Assembly: GCF_030503615.1 (NCBI RefSeq)
Contig: NZ_CP129963.1
Location: forward strand, 434,001-498,000
Origin: Sphingobacterium sp. BN32
GTDB taxonomy: Bacteria; Bacteroidota; Bacteroidia; Sphingobacteriales; Sphingobacteriaceae
Length of the DNA: 64,000 bases
Direction of reading: 5' to 3'
Shown: piece after piece, positions 27,336-35,351 of the stretch
Layout of the letters: each line of letters opens with the position of its first letter
Position numbering within the stretch: the first letter of the stretch is position 1
Made by a program: the position numbers and the translations under genes
Notes under the pieces: model-generated
Database searches by the model: none
The model's input: only the letters and a program-made list of their open reading frames with translations
What the model was told of the DNA's origin: nothing

Positions 27336-29207
27336 ATGTCAACTACAGTTATATCGCACGACGCAGCTCATCACGGTCATGATCACCATCATGAGACGTT
27401 CTTGACGAAGTATGTCTTCAGTCAGGATCACAAGATGATTGCAAAGCAATTTTTGATCACAGGTATTGTGATGGCAGTATTTGCCATGCTTTTGTCGATC
27501 TTATTCCGTATTCAACTTGCATGGCCAGACGCTGAATTCCCTATCTTGGAGGTTTTCTTAGGCAAATGGGCTGAAGGTGGTCGTATTAGACCCGACTTCT
27601 TCCTTTCCTTGGTTACTATCCACGGTACGATGATGGTATTCTTCGTATTAACGGCAGGTTTGTCGGGTACATTCAGTAACTTATTAATCCCTTACCAATT
27701 AGGGGCACGTGATATGGCATCGCCATTAATGAACATGCTTTCTTATTGGTTCTTCTTTGTTGCCTGTGTGATCATGGTAGCTTCTTTCTTCGTTGAAAGT
27801 GGTCCAGCATCTGCAGGATGGACAATTTATCCGCCACTATCTGCTGTTCCTACAGCGATCCCTGGTTCTGGATTGGGTATGACCTTATGGTTAATCAGTA
27901 TGACCTTATTCATTGCATCTCAGGTATTAGGTGGTGTAAACTACATCAGTACGGTATTAAACATGCGTACAAAAGGAATGGAATTATGGAAAATGCCTTT
28001 AACGATTTGGGCGTTCTTCTTAACTGCAATCGTAGGTTTATTATCATTCCCAGTATTAGTATCTGCAGTAGTATTATTATTCTTTGACCGTTCGGTTGGT
28101 ACTTCATTCTATTTATCAGACTTAGTAGTTGGTGGTAACATTCTTCCTAACGAAGGTGGTTCTCCAATCTTATTCCAACACTTATTCTGGTTCTTAGGTC
28201 ACCCAGAAGTATATATCGTTGTTATGCCTGCATTAGGTTTAACATCAGAAGTAATTTCTACAAACTCACGTAAACCTATCTTCGGTTACCACGCGATGGT
28301 TTACTCTTTAGTAGGTATTACTGTATTGTCATTTATCGTATGGGGTCACCACATGTTCGTTACGGGTATGAGTCCTTTCTTAGGAGGGGTATTCATGATC
28401 ACGACGTTGATTATTGCGGTTCCTTCGGCGGTAAAAGCATTTAACTATATCGCTACGCTATGGCGTGGTAATATCCGTTTTACTCCAGCGATGATGTTTG
28501 CTATCGGTATGGTATCATTCTTCGTATCTGGTGGTTTAACAGGTTTATACTTAGGTAATGCTGCCTTAGACATCAACTTACACGACACTTACTTCGTTGT
28601 TGCTCACTTCCACTTGGTAATGGGTTCTGCATCGATCTTCGGTATGTTGTGTGGTGTTTACCATTGGTATCCAAAAATGTTCGGTCGTATGATGGACGAG
28701 CGTTTGGGTTATTTCCACTTCTGGTTAACATTCATTGGTGCTTACTTAGTATTCTTCCCGATGCACTTTATGGGTATCGACGGTGTTCCTCGTCGTTACT
28801 ACGCTTTCACTGAGTTCCCTTTCATGGAGAAATGGGTATCAGTTAATATTTTGGTTACTTGGGCTGCGATTGTTTCGGCTGTCGGTCAGATCGCTTTCTT
28901 GTGGAACTTCTTCTCATCAATCTGGTGTGGAAAACGTGCTCCTCAGAACCCTTGGAATGCAAACACATTAGAATGGACGACACCTGTAGAACATATCCAC
29001 GGAAACTGGCCAGGAGAAATCCCTACAGTATACCGTTGGCCGTATGACTACAGTAAGCCAGGTCATGACGCTGACTTTATTCCTCAGAACGTTCCACATT
29101 CTCAAACGATGAGTTCTAACTTGATCCACGATTGGGAAGGTAATGAAGAAGGAATTGCTGCTCAGCGTGCTTATGACAAAGAGCATAACAGAGAAACAGA
29201 AGGGTAG
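27336..29207 (+). CDS. coxA: Cytochrome c oxidase subunit I
   Basis: This 623-residue catalytic subunit has a His-rich start (HDAAHHGHDHHHETF) and at least twelve membrane helices. The heme a/a3 and CuB ligands are visible: TIHGTMMVFF, GHPEVYIVVMPALG (CuB His and the cross-linked Tyr), WGHHMFVTGM, and HDTYFVVAHFHLVMG. It reduces O2 to water and pumps protons. The stop codon lies inside a small hairpin (29203-29220) that may partly separate it from ctaA. Confidence 0.97.
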   Translation: MSTTVISHDAAHHGHDHHHETFLTKYVFSQDHKMIAKQFLITGIVMAVFAMLLSILFRIQLAWPDAEFPILEVFLGKWAEGGRIRPDFFLSLVTIHGTMMVFFVLTAGLSGTFSNLLIPYQLGARDMASPLMNMLSYWFFFVACVIMVASFFVESGPASAGWTIYPPLSAVPTAIPGSGLGMTLWLISMTLFIASQVLGGVNYISTVLNMRTKGMELWKMPLTIWAFFLTAIVGLLSFPVLVSAVVLLFFDRSVGTSFYLSDLVVGGNILPNEGGSPILFQHLFWFLGHPEVYIVVMPALGLTSEVISTNSRKPIFGYHAMVYSLVGITVLSFIVWGHHMFVTGMSPFLGGVFMITTLIIAVPSAVKAFNYIATLWRGNIRFTPAMMFAIGMVSFFVSGGLTGLYLGNAALDINLHDTYFVVAHFHLVMGSASIFGMLCGVYHWYPKMFGRMMDERLGYFHFWLTFIGAYLVFFPMHFMGIDGVPRRYYAFTEFPFMEKWVSVNILVTWAAIVSAVGQIAFLWNFFSSIWCGKRAPQNPWNANTLEWTTPVEHIHGNWPGEIPTVYRWPYDYSKPGHDADFIPQNVPHSQTMSSNLIHDWEGNEEGIAAQRAYDKEHNRETEG

Positions 29208-29220
29208 GGTAAAACCTACC
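29203..29220 (+). terminator. Weak hairpin at the coxA-ctaA junction
   Basis: GGTAGG and CCTACC pair around a 6-nt loop and are followed by TCTCTTTT. It is too weak for a firm terminator call but could attenuate read-through from coxA into ctaA. Confidence 0.35.
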
Positions 29221-29261
29221 TCTCTTTTATACGATAAAATTTTGTAAAGGGAGGGATATTG

Positions 29262-30332
29262 ATGTTCCCATCAGCTGAGAGGCGTTTTATTCGCACAACA
29301 AAGATCACAATCTTCGTTCTTTTTTTAGTGATTACAGCAGGCGGAATTGTTCGGAGTACAGGTTCAGGAATGGGCTGTCCGGACTGGCCGAAGTGTTTTA
29401 ACCGCATTATTCCACCTACAGATATTTCTCAATTGCCTTCAGGTTATGAGCAACATTATGTAGAGGGACGCGTTAAGAAGAACACACGTTTTGCCAATAT
29501 GATTGAGTTCTTTGGTTACAAGGATTTAGCAGATCAAATTCGTCATGATGAAACTATTCTTCAACATGAGGAGTTCAATCCTGTGAAGACTTGGACAGAA
29601 TACATCAATCGACTGACAGGCGTTGTTGCGGGATTTTGTTTGTTGTTTTCAGCTATCTTTTCTTTTACCTATTGGAAAAAGAAAAAGTCCATCACAGTAT
29701 GGAGCGTTCTTAATCTTATTGTCGTTGTTATACAAGCTTGGTTAGGCTCTATAGTAGTTTCTACTAACCTTACTCCTTGGGTAATTACGGTGCATATGTT
29801 GCTCGCTATTGTTATTGTTTGTATAAGTATTCATACTTATTTCCTTGCAGTGACGCTACGTGATAAGTCTCTTCTGCACGCTAATTCCCGAGACCGAAGT
29901 ATTTTTATTCTCTCGGTTGTTTCCATCATTCTTCTGGTAGTTCAGGTTGTTTATGGAACGGAAGTAAGAGAAGCCATTGACCATTTAAACGCACAGCAAA
30001 TACAACGTGATTCATGGATCGAATCGATAGGTGCTAACTATCATATTCACCGTGTGCTGGCTTACGTTACACTTGCCATTACGGCGTATTTGTTTTTCAA
30101 AACTAGATCCGTATATGTGAAAGCGACTCAGCAATATCGTTTTGCGCTGATTGCCTTTGCGTTGGTTTGTATACAAATGTTAACAGGAATTATTTTAGCA
30201 AGGTTTCATGTTCCTGCCGTTGCACAGACTGTGCATCTCGTAGTAGCGACGTTGTTCTTCGGAGCACAATATTATTTAATGCTACTCGTGAGTAAGCCAA
30301 AGCAAGATGCTATAAGCAATACCACGGTTTAG
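29262..30332 (+). CDS. ctaA: Heme A synthase
   Basis: This 356-residue membrane protein hydroxylates heme O to heme A for the oxidase. Seen are the first helix with TAGGIVRSTGSGMGCPDWPKC (conserved cysteine pair in the first loop), ligand-type histidines in ITVHMLLA, YHIHRVLAYV and AQTVHLVVATLFFGAQYYL, and about eight helices. I chose ATG 29262 rather than the TTG one codon earlier. A purine-rich AAAGGGAGGG precedes the start, which looks like a Shine-Dalgarno sequence and is unusual in this phylum. It is 14 bp from ctaB. Confidence 0.94.
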   Translation: MFPSAERRFIRTTKITIFVLFLVITAGGIVRSTGSGMGCPDWPKCFNRIIPPTDISQLPSGYEQHYVEGRVKKNTRFANMIEFFGYKDLADQIRHDETILQHEEFNPVKTWTEYINRLTGVVAGFCLLFSAIFSFTYWKKKKSITVWSVLNLIVVVIQAWLGSIVVSTNLTPWVITVHMLLAIVIVCISIHTYFLAVTLRDKSLLHANSRDRSIFILSVVSIILLVVQVVYGTEVREAIDHLNAQQIQRDSWIESIGANYHIHRVLAYVTLAITAYLFFKTRSVYVKATQQYRFALIAFALVCIQMLTGIILARFHVPAVAQTVHLVVATLFFGAQYYLMLLVSKPKQDAISNTTV

Positions 30333-30346
30333 GATTTATTTTGATT

Positions 30347-31252
30347 ATGAAGGAATTTATTTCGGATTTTAACAAACTTGTTAAGTTAAGGCTTACTTTA
30401 ACTGTAGTCTTTTCAGCATCGATTTCTTTTTTGATTGGTGCAACACAACAAGGAGATATAATCTGGTTTAATTGGGCATTGCTAACTGTTGGAGGTTTTC
30501 TGGTAACTGGTGCTGCGAATGGGTTCAATGAAATCATTGAGAAAGATTTAGATAAATTGATGGAGCGCACAATGGATCGACCGTTGCCTGCTGGAAGAAT
30601 GACTACAGGGCAAGCGTTGGTTTTGAGTGTGTTTATGGGAATTGCTGGTACATTGGTATTGGTGAATTTAAACTTCATCGCTGGACTGATCTCCGTTTTT
30701 TCGATTTTCTTATACGCATTTGTTTATACGCCATTAAAGCAGAAATCACCAATTGCGGTTTGGGTTGGAGCGATTCCAGGCGCATTGCCACCACTGATCG
30801 GATATTATGCCGCTTTCGAATCCTCAGGATTTGGTTTAGCATATGCCGCAGTTAGTGAGAAAGCAGTCGTTATCACACCGCTAGTTTTATTTGCTATTCA
30901 GTTTTTTTGGCAGTTTCCGCATTTTTGGGCAATTGCTTGGGTAGCAGATGACGATTATAAGCGCGCAGGCTTTAGATTGTTGCCAACAACGAGAAAAGAT
31001 AAAGGATCCGCATGGATGATCTTTATTTCTGCAGCATTAATGATCCCGGTAGGCTTCTTGCCGATGTACTTCGGTTTCGGAGGATGGGTCTTTACGATAG
31101 TGTCATTAATTGGCGCATTGATGTTCACCTGGTATGGTCTCCAACATCTTAAAAAAATGGAAATTAGTACCGCTAAGCGAATTATGTTTACATCGTTTGC
31201 TTATTTACCGATCACACAATTGGTCTTATTACTAGATTTTAAACCTTTTTAA
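30347..31252 (+). CDS. ctaB: Protoheme IX farnesyltransferase (heme O synthase)
   Basis: This 301-residue UbiA-family prenyltransferase adds a farnesyl group to heme B. The first Asp-rich motif region is NGFNEIIEKDLDKLMERTMD followed by RPLPAGRM. The second region is WAIAWVADDDYKRAGFRLLP. Nine or so membrane helices are present. ATG 30347 is the likely start; a TTG two codons earlier is less likely. It is placed between ctaA and the subunit III genes, 6 bp before the latter. Confidence 0.95.
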   Translation: MKEFISDFNKLVKLRLTLTVVFSASISFLIGATQQGDIIWFNWALLTVGGFLVTGAANGFNEIIEKDLDKLMERTMDRPLPAGRMTTGQALVLSVFMGIAGTLVLVNLNFIAGLISVFSIFLYAFVYTPLKQKSPIAVWVGAIPGALPPLIGYYAAFESSGFGLAYAAVSEKAVVITPLVLFAIQFFWQFPHFWAIAWVADDDYKRAGFRLLPTTRKDKGSAWMIFISAALMIPVGFLPMYFGFGGWVFTIVSLIGALMFTWYGLQHLKKMEISTAKRIMFTSFAYLPITQLVLLLDFKPF

Positions 31253-31258
31253 GTTTAA

Positions 31259-31861
31259 ATGGAATTGAATTTAACGATGGATAATCAGAGTTTGTTAAGT
31301 GAAGAAGCAGTTAAGTCAAGAAAAGCCAAAAAGTTTAACTTATGGCTTGGAATGATTGGCATGTTTATGATGTTTGCAGCTCTTTCCAGCGGTTTTATAG
31401 TTTACACGGCGAGTGGAGTGGATAAAGGAATTAAAACAATTCTCCCTTACGCGTTTATCTATAGTACTGCGGCTATTGTGCTTAGTAGTTTAACTATGCA
31501 CCTAGCATATAACGCAGTGAAAGCACAAAACTTCGCAAAGCAAAAGCTATTCTTAGGAATTACGATTGCATTAGGGGTAGTTTTCTTTTTCTTACAAGTA
31601 GACGCATGGTCCGCTTTAACAGAAAGAAACATCACTTTTGTGAATTCAAATGCTTCACAATCGTTTATTTATGTGTTTACAGGGTTACACCTGGCGCACA
31701 TTATTGCTGGAATATTGGTATTGGTGAGATGTCTTTTTGGTGTGCTAAAAAACATCCCTTATATCAACAATCTATTCCGGATGGAAATTGCCTCGATTTT
31801 CTGGCATTTTCTAGATCTATTATGGATATATATTTATGTTTTCTTACTTTTGAATCAATAA
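31259..31861 (+). CDS. Cytochrome c oxidase subunit III, short paralogue
   Basis: This 200-residue membrane protein has five hydrophobic segments in the five-helix heme-copper oxidase subunit III pattern. Late motifs are FVFTGLHLAHIIAGILVLV-like (seen as YVFTGLHLAHIIAGILVL) and EIASIFWHFLDLLWIYIYVF. It is the first of two subunit III genes in tandem, an arrangement common in Bacteroidota, and its exact share in the complex is not known from sequence. Another ATG six codons in (MDNQSLL) is possible. It is 9 bp from the next gene. Confidence 0.88.
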   Translation: MELNLTMDNQSLLSEEAVKSRKAKKFNLWLGMIGMFMMFAALSSGFIVYTASGVDKGIKTILPYAFIYSTAAIVLSSLTMHLAYNAVKAQNFAKQKLFLGITIALGVVFFFLQVDAWSALTERNITFVNSNASQSFIYVFTGLHLAHIIAGILVLVRCLFGVLKNIPYINNLFRMEIASIFWHFLDLLWIYIYVFLLLNQ

Positions 31862-31870
31862 CACTAAACA

Positions 31871-32608
31871 ATGAGTACAACAGTATCGCAATTGGATAAG
31901 GTAAAAGAGGGCCCTTGGAGCGGAGGTAAATCTCCATGGAATTTGGAGTATGGAAAAATCATGATGTGGTTTTTCTTAGTATCGGATGCATTTACATTTT
32001 CTGCATTCCTAATCTATTATGGTGCTCAAAAGTTCGCTCAACCTACTTGGATTGATGCAGATAAGATCTTCCAATCTATCCCAGGAATCGCTGAATCAGG
32101 TCAACCTTTAGTATTCGTAGGTATCATGACCTTTATCTTGATTATGTCTTCTGTGACGATGGTATTAGCTGTAGAAGCTGGACACCGTAATTCTAAACAT
32201 GAAGTCGTAAAATGGATGTTATGGACTATCTTAGGTGGTTTGTGTTTCATCGGCTGTCAAGCTATTGAGTGGTCGCACTTACACCATCAAGGTTTTTGGT
32301 TCGGTCGTAACCCAGCAACAGGCTTAACAGATCCTGACGCAATTGTCAATGCATTACAGCCTTATTTCACCAAAGAGATATCTTACACCGCTGCATTGCA
32401 ATTCTCTAACTTGTTCTTTACGATCACTGGTTTCCACGGATTCCACGTATCGATTGGTATCTTGTTAAATATCATCGTATTGTCGATGACATTAAACAAT
32501 ACTTTCGAAAGAAGAGGATCTTACTTAATGGTAGAGAAAGTTGGTCTTTACTGGCACTTTGTAGACTTAGTTTGGGTATTCGTATTTACCTTCTTCTACT
32601 TAATCTAA
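31871..32608 (+). CDS. ctaE: Cytochrome c oxidase subunit III
   Basis: This 245-residue subunit III has a conserved start region SPWNLEYGKIMMWFFLVSDA, then QAIEWSHLHHQGFWFG, and ends GFHGFHVSIGILLNIIVL and KVGLYWHFVDLVWVFVFTFF. It has five to seven helices. Subunit III stabilises the catalytic core and binds lipids. It is the longer of the two paralogues and closer to the standard form, so the usual symbol is given to this one; the assignment between the two is a judgement. Confidence 0.9.
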   Translation: MSTTVSQLDKVKEGPWSGGKSPWNLEYGKIMMWFFLVSDAFTFSAFLIYYGAQKFAQPTWIDADKIFQSIPGIAESGQPLVFVGIMTFILIMSSVTMVLAVEAGHRNSKHEVVKWMLWTILGGLCFIGCQAIEWSHLHHQGFWFGRNPATGLTDPDAIVNALQPYFTKEISYTAALQFSNLFFTITGFHGFHVSIGILLNIIVLSMTLNNTFERRGSYLMVEKVGLYWHFVDLVWVFVFTFFYLI

Positions 32609-32640
32609 TTTTTTGGTCTAATATTAATAACAAAGATATA

Positions 32641-33018
32641 ATGAGTAATCACGATCATATTGCTGCACACGATGCGCACGGACATGAAGAGGGAATGGAT
32701 AAAAAACGTATCTGGTCCGTATTCTTTATCTTATTAGCATTAACTGCGTTAGAATTCTTAATCGCATTAGGTTTTGTACATCACTGGGGGATTCTTCAAA
32801 AAGGAACTTTAGTAAATGTGATTTACATTGCATTAACATTAGTAAAAGCATTTTATATTGTTGCTTTCTTCATGCACTTGAAATTTGAGAAGTCCGGATT
32901 TATAGTTTGCTGTAGCATAGTGTTTTTATTTATTGTGTATTTCATCATCTTGCTTCTTACAGAAGGTGATTTCTTACACGGTGCAATGACTCACCAACCT
33001 ATTTTCCCTCATAAATAA
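32641..33018 (+). CDS. Cytochrome c oxidase subunit IV, prokaryotic type
   Basis: This 125-residue protein starts at ATG 32641 with a His-rich tail (SNHDHIAAHDAHGHEEG). Three hydrophobic helices follow, including YIALTLVKAFYIVAFFMHLK, the hallmark of the CyoD/CtaF-type subunit IV. A longer frame from 32572 would begin inside the previous gene and is rejected. It is a small stabilising subunit. It ends 11 bp before the SCO-like gene. Confidence 0.9.
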   Translation: MSNHDHIAAHDAHGHEEGMDKKRIWSVFFILLALTALEFLIALGFVHHWGILQKGTLVNVIYIALTLVKAFYIVAFFMHLKFEKSGFIVCCSIVFLFIVYFIILLLTEGDFLHGAMTHQPIFPHK

Positions 33019-33029
33019 GAAAGCTTGTA

Positions 33030-33752
33030 ATGAGTAAAAGTACTCGTTCTAAGAACATATCAAAATTAATAATCCTGGCACTTGTACTATTTGTGCCAGG
33101 ATTTTTATATATACTGGTTAATAATATGGGCTCGAATGAGTACGTAAGATTACCGGTGTTTGGTGAAAAAAGCCTCTCTGGCAAAATGAACCGAGTGATG
33201 GGACGTGAAATTCCCGACACTGTTTTTCACCAAGTCAAACCACTGAATTTATTGGACTTGAATGGCAATGATGTTCCCTTTCTTCAATCGGACACCATCA
33301 TCTCTGTCGCCCATCTATTCTATTCTCGTGATTCGGCACTTTCGAAACAGTTGATTCACGACTTGAGCAGTATCGCTGAGCGTTTCAAAAACAATCCTAA
33401 AGTTCGCCTTTACTCTATTAGTGTAGACCCGCGCGACACGAAGGATGATTTAGAACGTGTTATTGCGCCATATAAAAAAATTGCCAACCCGAACTGGTTC
33501 GTCGTATTCAAGCCAAAGGAAGATATCCTGAGCTATGCACGTGAGCAATTGCTGATCGAAGGGATGATCAATCCGAGCGATAGCAGCAGTTATGTCATTG
33601 GGAGTAATTTTGTTCTTTTGGATTCAAAGCGTCGTATCCGTGGTATCTATGATATCAGTTTAAAAACAGAGACTGCTCGTTTGGAAGATGAAATTAAAGT
33701 TCAGTTGGTTGAAGAAATCAGAAATAACCCCCTTAAAGTAGAAAGGAAGTAA
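33030..33752 (+). CDS. SCO1/SenC-family protein lacking the copper-binding residues
   Basis: This 240-residue protein has an N-terminal membrane anchor (about 12-33, LIILALVLFVPGFLYILV) and a thioredoxin-fold SCO domain. Family features are the region leading into AHLFYSRDSALSKQLI, then VRLYSISVDPRDTKDDLE and FVLLDSKRRIRGIYD. SCO proteins normally carry CxxxC in the first region and a histidine before the last, and deliver copper to CuA. Here the CxxxC positions read D and S, and the histidine position reads S or G. The protein contains no cysteine at all. It may be a structural or regulatory assembly factor; copper delivery by the usual ligands is not possible. Confidence 0.85.
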   Translation: MSKSTRSKNISKLIILALVLFVPGFLYILVNNMGSNEYVRLPVFGEKSLSGKMNRVMGREIPDTVFHQVKPLNLLDLNGNDVPFLQSDTIISVAHLFYSRDSALSKQLIHDLSSIAERFKNNPKVRLYSISVDPRDTKDDLERVIAPYKKIANPNWFVVFKPKEDILSYAREQLLIEGMINPSDSSSYVIGSNFVLLDSKRRIRGIYDISLKTETARLEDEIKVQLVEEIRNNPLKVERK

Positions 33753-33753
33753 T

Positions 33754-34296
33754 ATGGCAATGACCGAAGAAGAAAAAAAATATAAGGGAATTATCTGGAC
33801 GCTGTCCATTATTATTCCTTTAGCTGTTGCAGCGTTGTTTGGTGTTAATTTAAAGCGTATGGGTTTCGATGTGGAGCCTTTAGGGTTCTTGCCTCCAATC
33901 TACGCAACCATTAACGGTATCACCGCAGTGTTTTTAGTCATTGCAGTTGCTGCCATCAAACGTGGGAATGCAAAACTTCACGAAAATTTAATCAAACTAT
34001 GTATGGTTTGTTCGGCACTGTTCTTAGTGATGTATGTCGCCTATCATATGACTTCGGAGTCGACGAAATTTCTTGGCGAAGGAGCTATTCGCTATGTATA
34101 TTATTTCATTCTGATTACACACATCGTTTTGTCGGTAATTATTATCCCATTCGTATTGTTTACCTTTGTGAGAGGTATAGCTGGGGCCTATGAACGCCAT
34201 AAAAAGCTTGCCCGCATTACATATCCAATGTGGTTATATGTTGCTGTAACTGGTGTTATTGTCTATTTGATGATTTCACCGTATTATACACATTAA
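33754..34296 (+). CDS. DUF420 family membrane protein (CtaM-like)
   Basis: This 180-residue membrane protein has five hydrophobic helices. It shows the DUF420 pattern: LPPIYATINGITAVFLVIA, then RGNAKLHENLIKLCMVCSALFLVMY, YYFILITHIVLSVIIIPFVL and a closing YPMWLYVAVTGVIVYLMI, with three conserved histidines. In Bacillus subtilis the DUF420 protein CtaM is needed to make active cytochrome c oxidase. Its place directly after the SCO-like gene (1 bp gap) supports an oxidase assembly role here. ATG 33760, two codons in, is an alternative start. Confidence 0.85.
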   Translation: MAMTEEEKKYKGIIWTLSIIIPLAVAALFGVNLKRMGFDVEPLGFLPPIYATINGITAVFLVIAVAAIKRGNAKLHENLIKLCMVCSALFLVMYVAYHMTSESTKFLGEGAIRYVYYFILITHIVLSVIIIPFVLFTFVRGIAGAYERHKKLARITYPMWLYVAVTGVIVYLMISPYYTH

Positions 34297-34310
34297 GAAA
34301 GGGGACCCTT

Positions 34311-34772
34311 ATGAAGAAGGTTTGGATTTATCAAGCTGATCGTTTCTTTACGCAGCCAGAGCTGGAAACTGCACAGGCACAATTAAGAGACTTTGTAGCA
34401 GAATGGACTGCCCACGGTAGTCAATTGGCAGGAAATGCGGAAATAAAGCATAATCTTTTTATCATCCTGACGGTAGATGAAGAATTGGCACAGGCGACAG
34501 GCTGTTCGATCGACAAGTCTGTTCATATGCTTAAAAAGCTGGAGGCTGATCTTCAAATCGATCTTTTCAACCGCATGTTAATGGCATATCGCGATGTCGA
34601 TGGCAATATTCAACTGGTTTCGCGCGATGTATTTGATGCCCTTTATAAGGAAGGTGTAATCAACGAAGATACAATTGTCTATAACAATTTAATTCAATCT
34701 GCCGATGAGCTGACAACAAAATGGGAGGTCCCGTTTAAAGATAGTTGGCATGCTACAGTTTTTAAGAAATAA
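34311..34772 (+). CDS. Conserved Bacteroidota protein of unknown function
   Basis: This 153-residue soluble protein begins MKKVWIYQADRFFTQPELET and ends SWHATVFKK. Homologues in Bacteroidota are often labelled ABC transporter ATPase, but I see no Walker A, Walker B or signature motif, so that label is not supported. A central segment (NLFIILTVDEELAQATGCSID) resembles a small alpha/beta domain. It starts at ATG 34311, preceded by AAGGGGACCC, which could act as a Shine-Dalgarno sequence or form a small hairpin. It is the last gene of the respiratory block, 14 bp after the DUF420 gene; a function in that block is not shown. Confidence 0.75.
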   Translation: MKKVWIYQADRFFTQPELETAQAQLRDFVAEWTAHGSQLAGNAEIKHNLFIILTVDEELAQATGCSIDKSVHMLKKLEADLQIDLFNRMLMAYRDVDGNIQLVSRDVFDALYKEGVINEDTIVYNNLIQSADELTTKWEVPFKDSWHATVFKK

Positions 34773-34807
34773 AAAGAAAGCCTCTCCATTGGAGAGGCTT
34801 TCTTTTT
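34771..34807. terminator. Bidirectional terminator between the cox block and doxX
   Basis: AAAAAGAAAGCCTCTCC pairs with GGAGAGGCTTTCTTTTT around an ATT loop. T-runs occur in both reading directions, serving the rightward block and the leftward DoxX gene. Confidence 0.9.
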
Positions 34808-35203
34808 CTATTTTTTATCGACGCTCAATCGTCCCGGCCCCATGATCGCAAAAGCAACATAAACCGCTAAGAATTCAATGGCATGTGATGCGCCAGAAAG
34901 GCCATCTCCCTTGCTCAGATGCATAATAGCAGCGATCAGCATCGTAAATGCTAACAGTGAAGAAGCAGGACGAGTCCAAAGTCCTAAAATCAATAAAAAT
35001 GAACCTACAGTTTCTGTAAATCCGGCAGAAAAACCCCATACCGTAGGTAGAAAGTTAATCCCAATTGCTTGCATAGATTGACCTATCTTCGTCCATCCCT
35101 CAACACCCCCCATTAGTTTTGGAATCCCGTGAAATGCAATCATCGTTGTACCGATAACTACCCGGATAATTAATAAGCCAATGTCAGTTTTTGAATTACG
35201 CAT
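34808..35203 (-). CDS. DoxX family membrane protein
   Basis: This 131-residue protein has four hydrophobic helices in the DoxX pattern: DIGLLIIRVVIGTTMIAFHGIPKLMGG, a middle FLPTVWGFSAGFTETVGSFLLILGLWTRP, then SLLAFTMLIAAIMHLSKGDG and a final ALEFLAVYVAFAIMGPG-like helix. DoxX proteins are named from an archaeal quinol oxidase subunit, but most bacterial members have no proven function. It is convergent with the respiratory block and shares its terminator; no operon partner is seen. Confidence 0.87.
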   Translation of the reverse strand: MRNSKTDIGLLIIRVVIGTTMIAFHGIPKLMGGVEGWTKIGQSMQAIGINFLPTVWGFSAGFTETVGSFLLILGLWTRPASSLLAFTMLIAAIMHLSKGDGLSGASHAIEFLAVYVAFAIMGPGRLSVDKK

Positions 35204-35296
35204 GTTTTTACTCGTTTAATGATAAAATGTGAATCCAATATACTGATTTTTTGCAGCTAATACTGCTGGGGTGTATTAGAATAGTACATTTTGACG

Positions 35297-35304
35297 TATC
35301 TTTG
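35297..35304 (+). promoter_or_regulatory. -7 element for metG
   Basis: TATCTTTG is an exact TAnnTTTG match, predicting a transcript start near 35309 and a leader of about 43 nt to the TTG start. No -33 TTTG is seen at 19-21 bp. Confidence 0.55.
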
Positions 35305-35351
35305 TACGATACATAGCAGTATAATTTTTTAATCTTAATCAGCTGTTTACA

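Noticed and set aside
32572..32640. Longer start for oxidase subunit IV
   Set aside because: It would begin inside the subunit III gene and add residues not seen in the family; ATG 32641 gives the expected His-rich start.
34230..34310. Longer start for the gene at 34311
   Set aside because: The extra residues lie in another frame of the DUF420 gene and are not protein-like; ATG 34311 matches the homologue start.
17661..34772. Horizontal transfer of the respiratory cluster
   Set aside because: Codon use and gene order look like the rest of the window and like other Bacteroidota; no mobile genes flank it.
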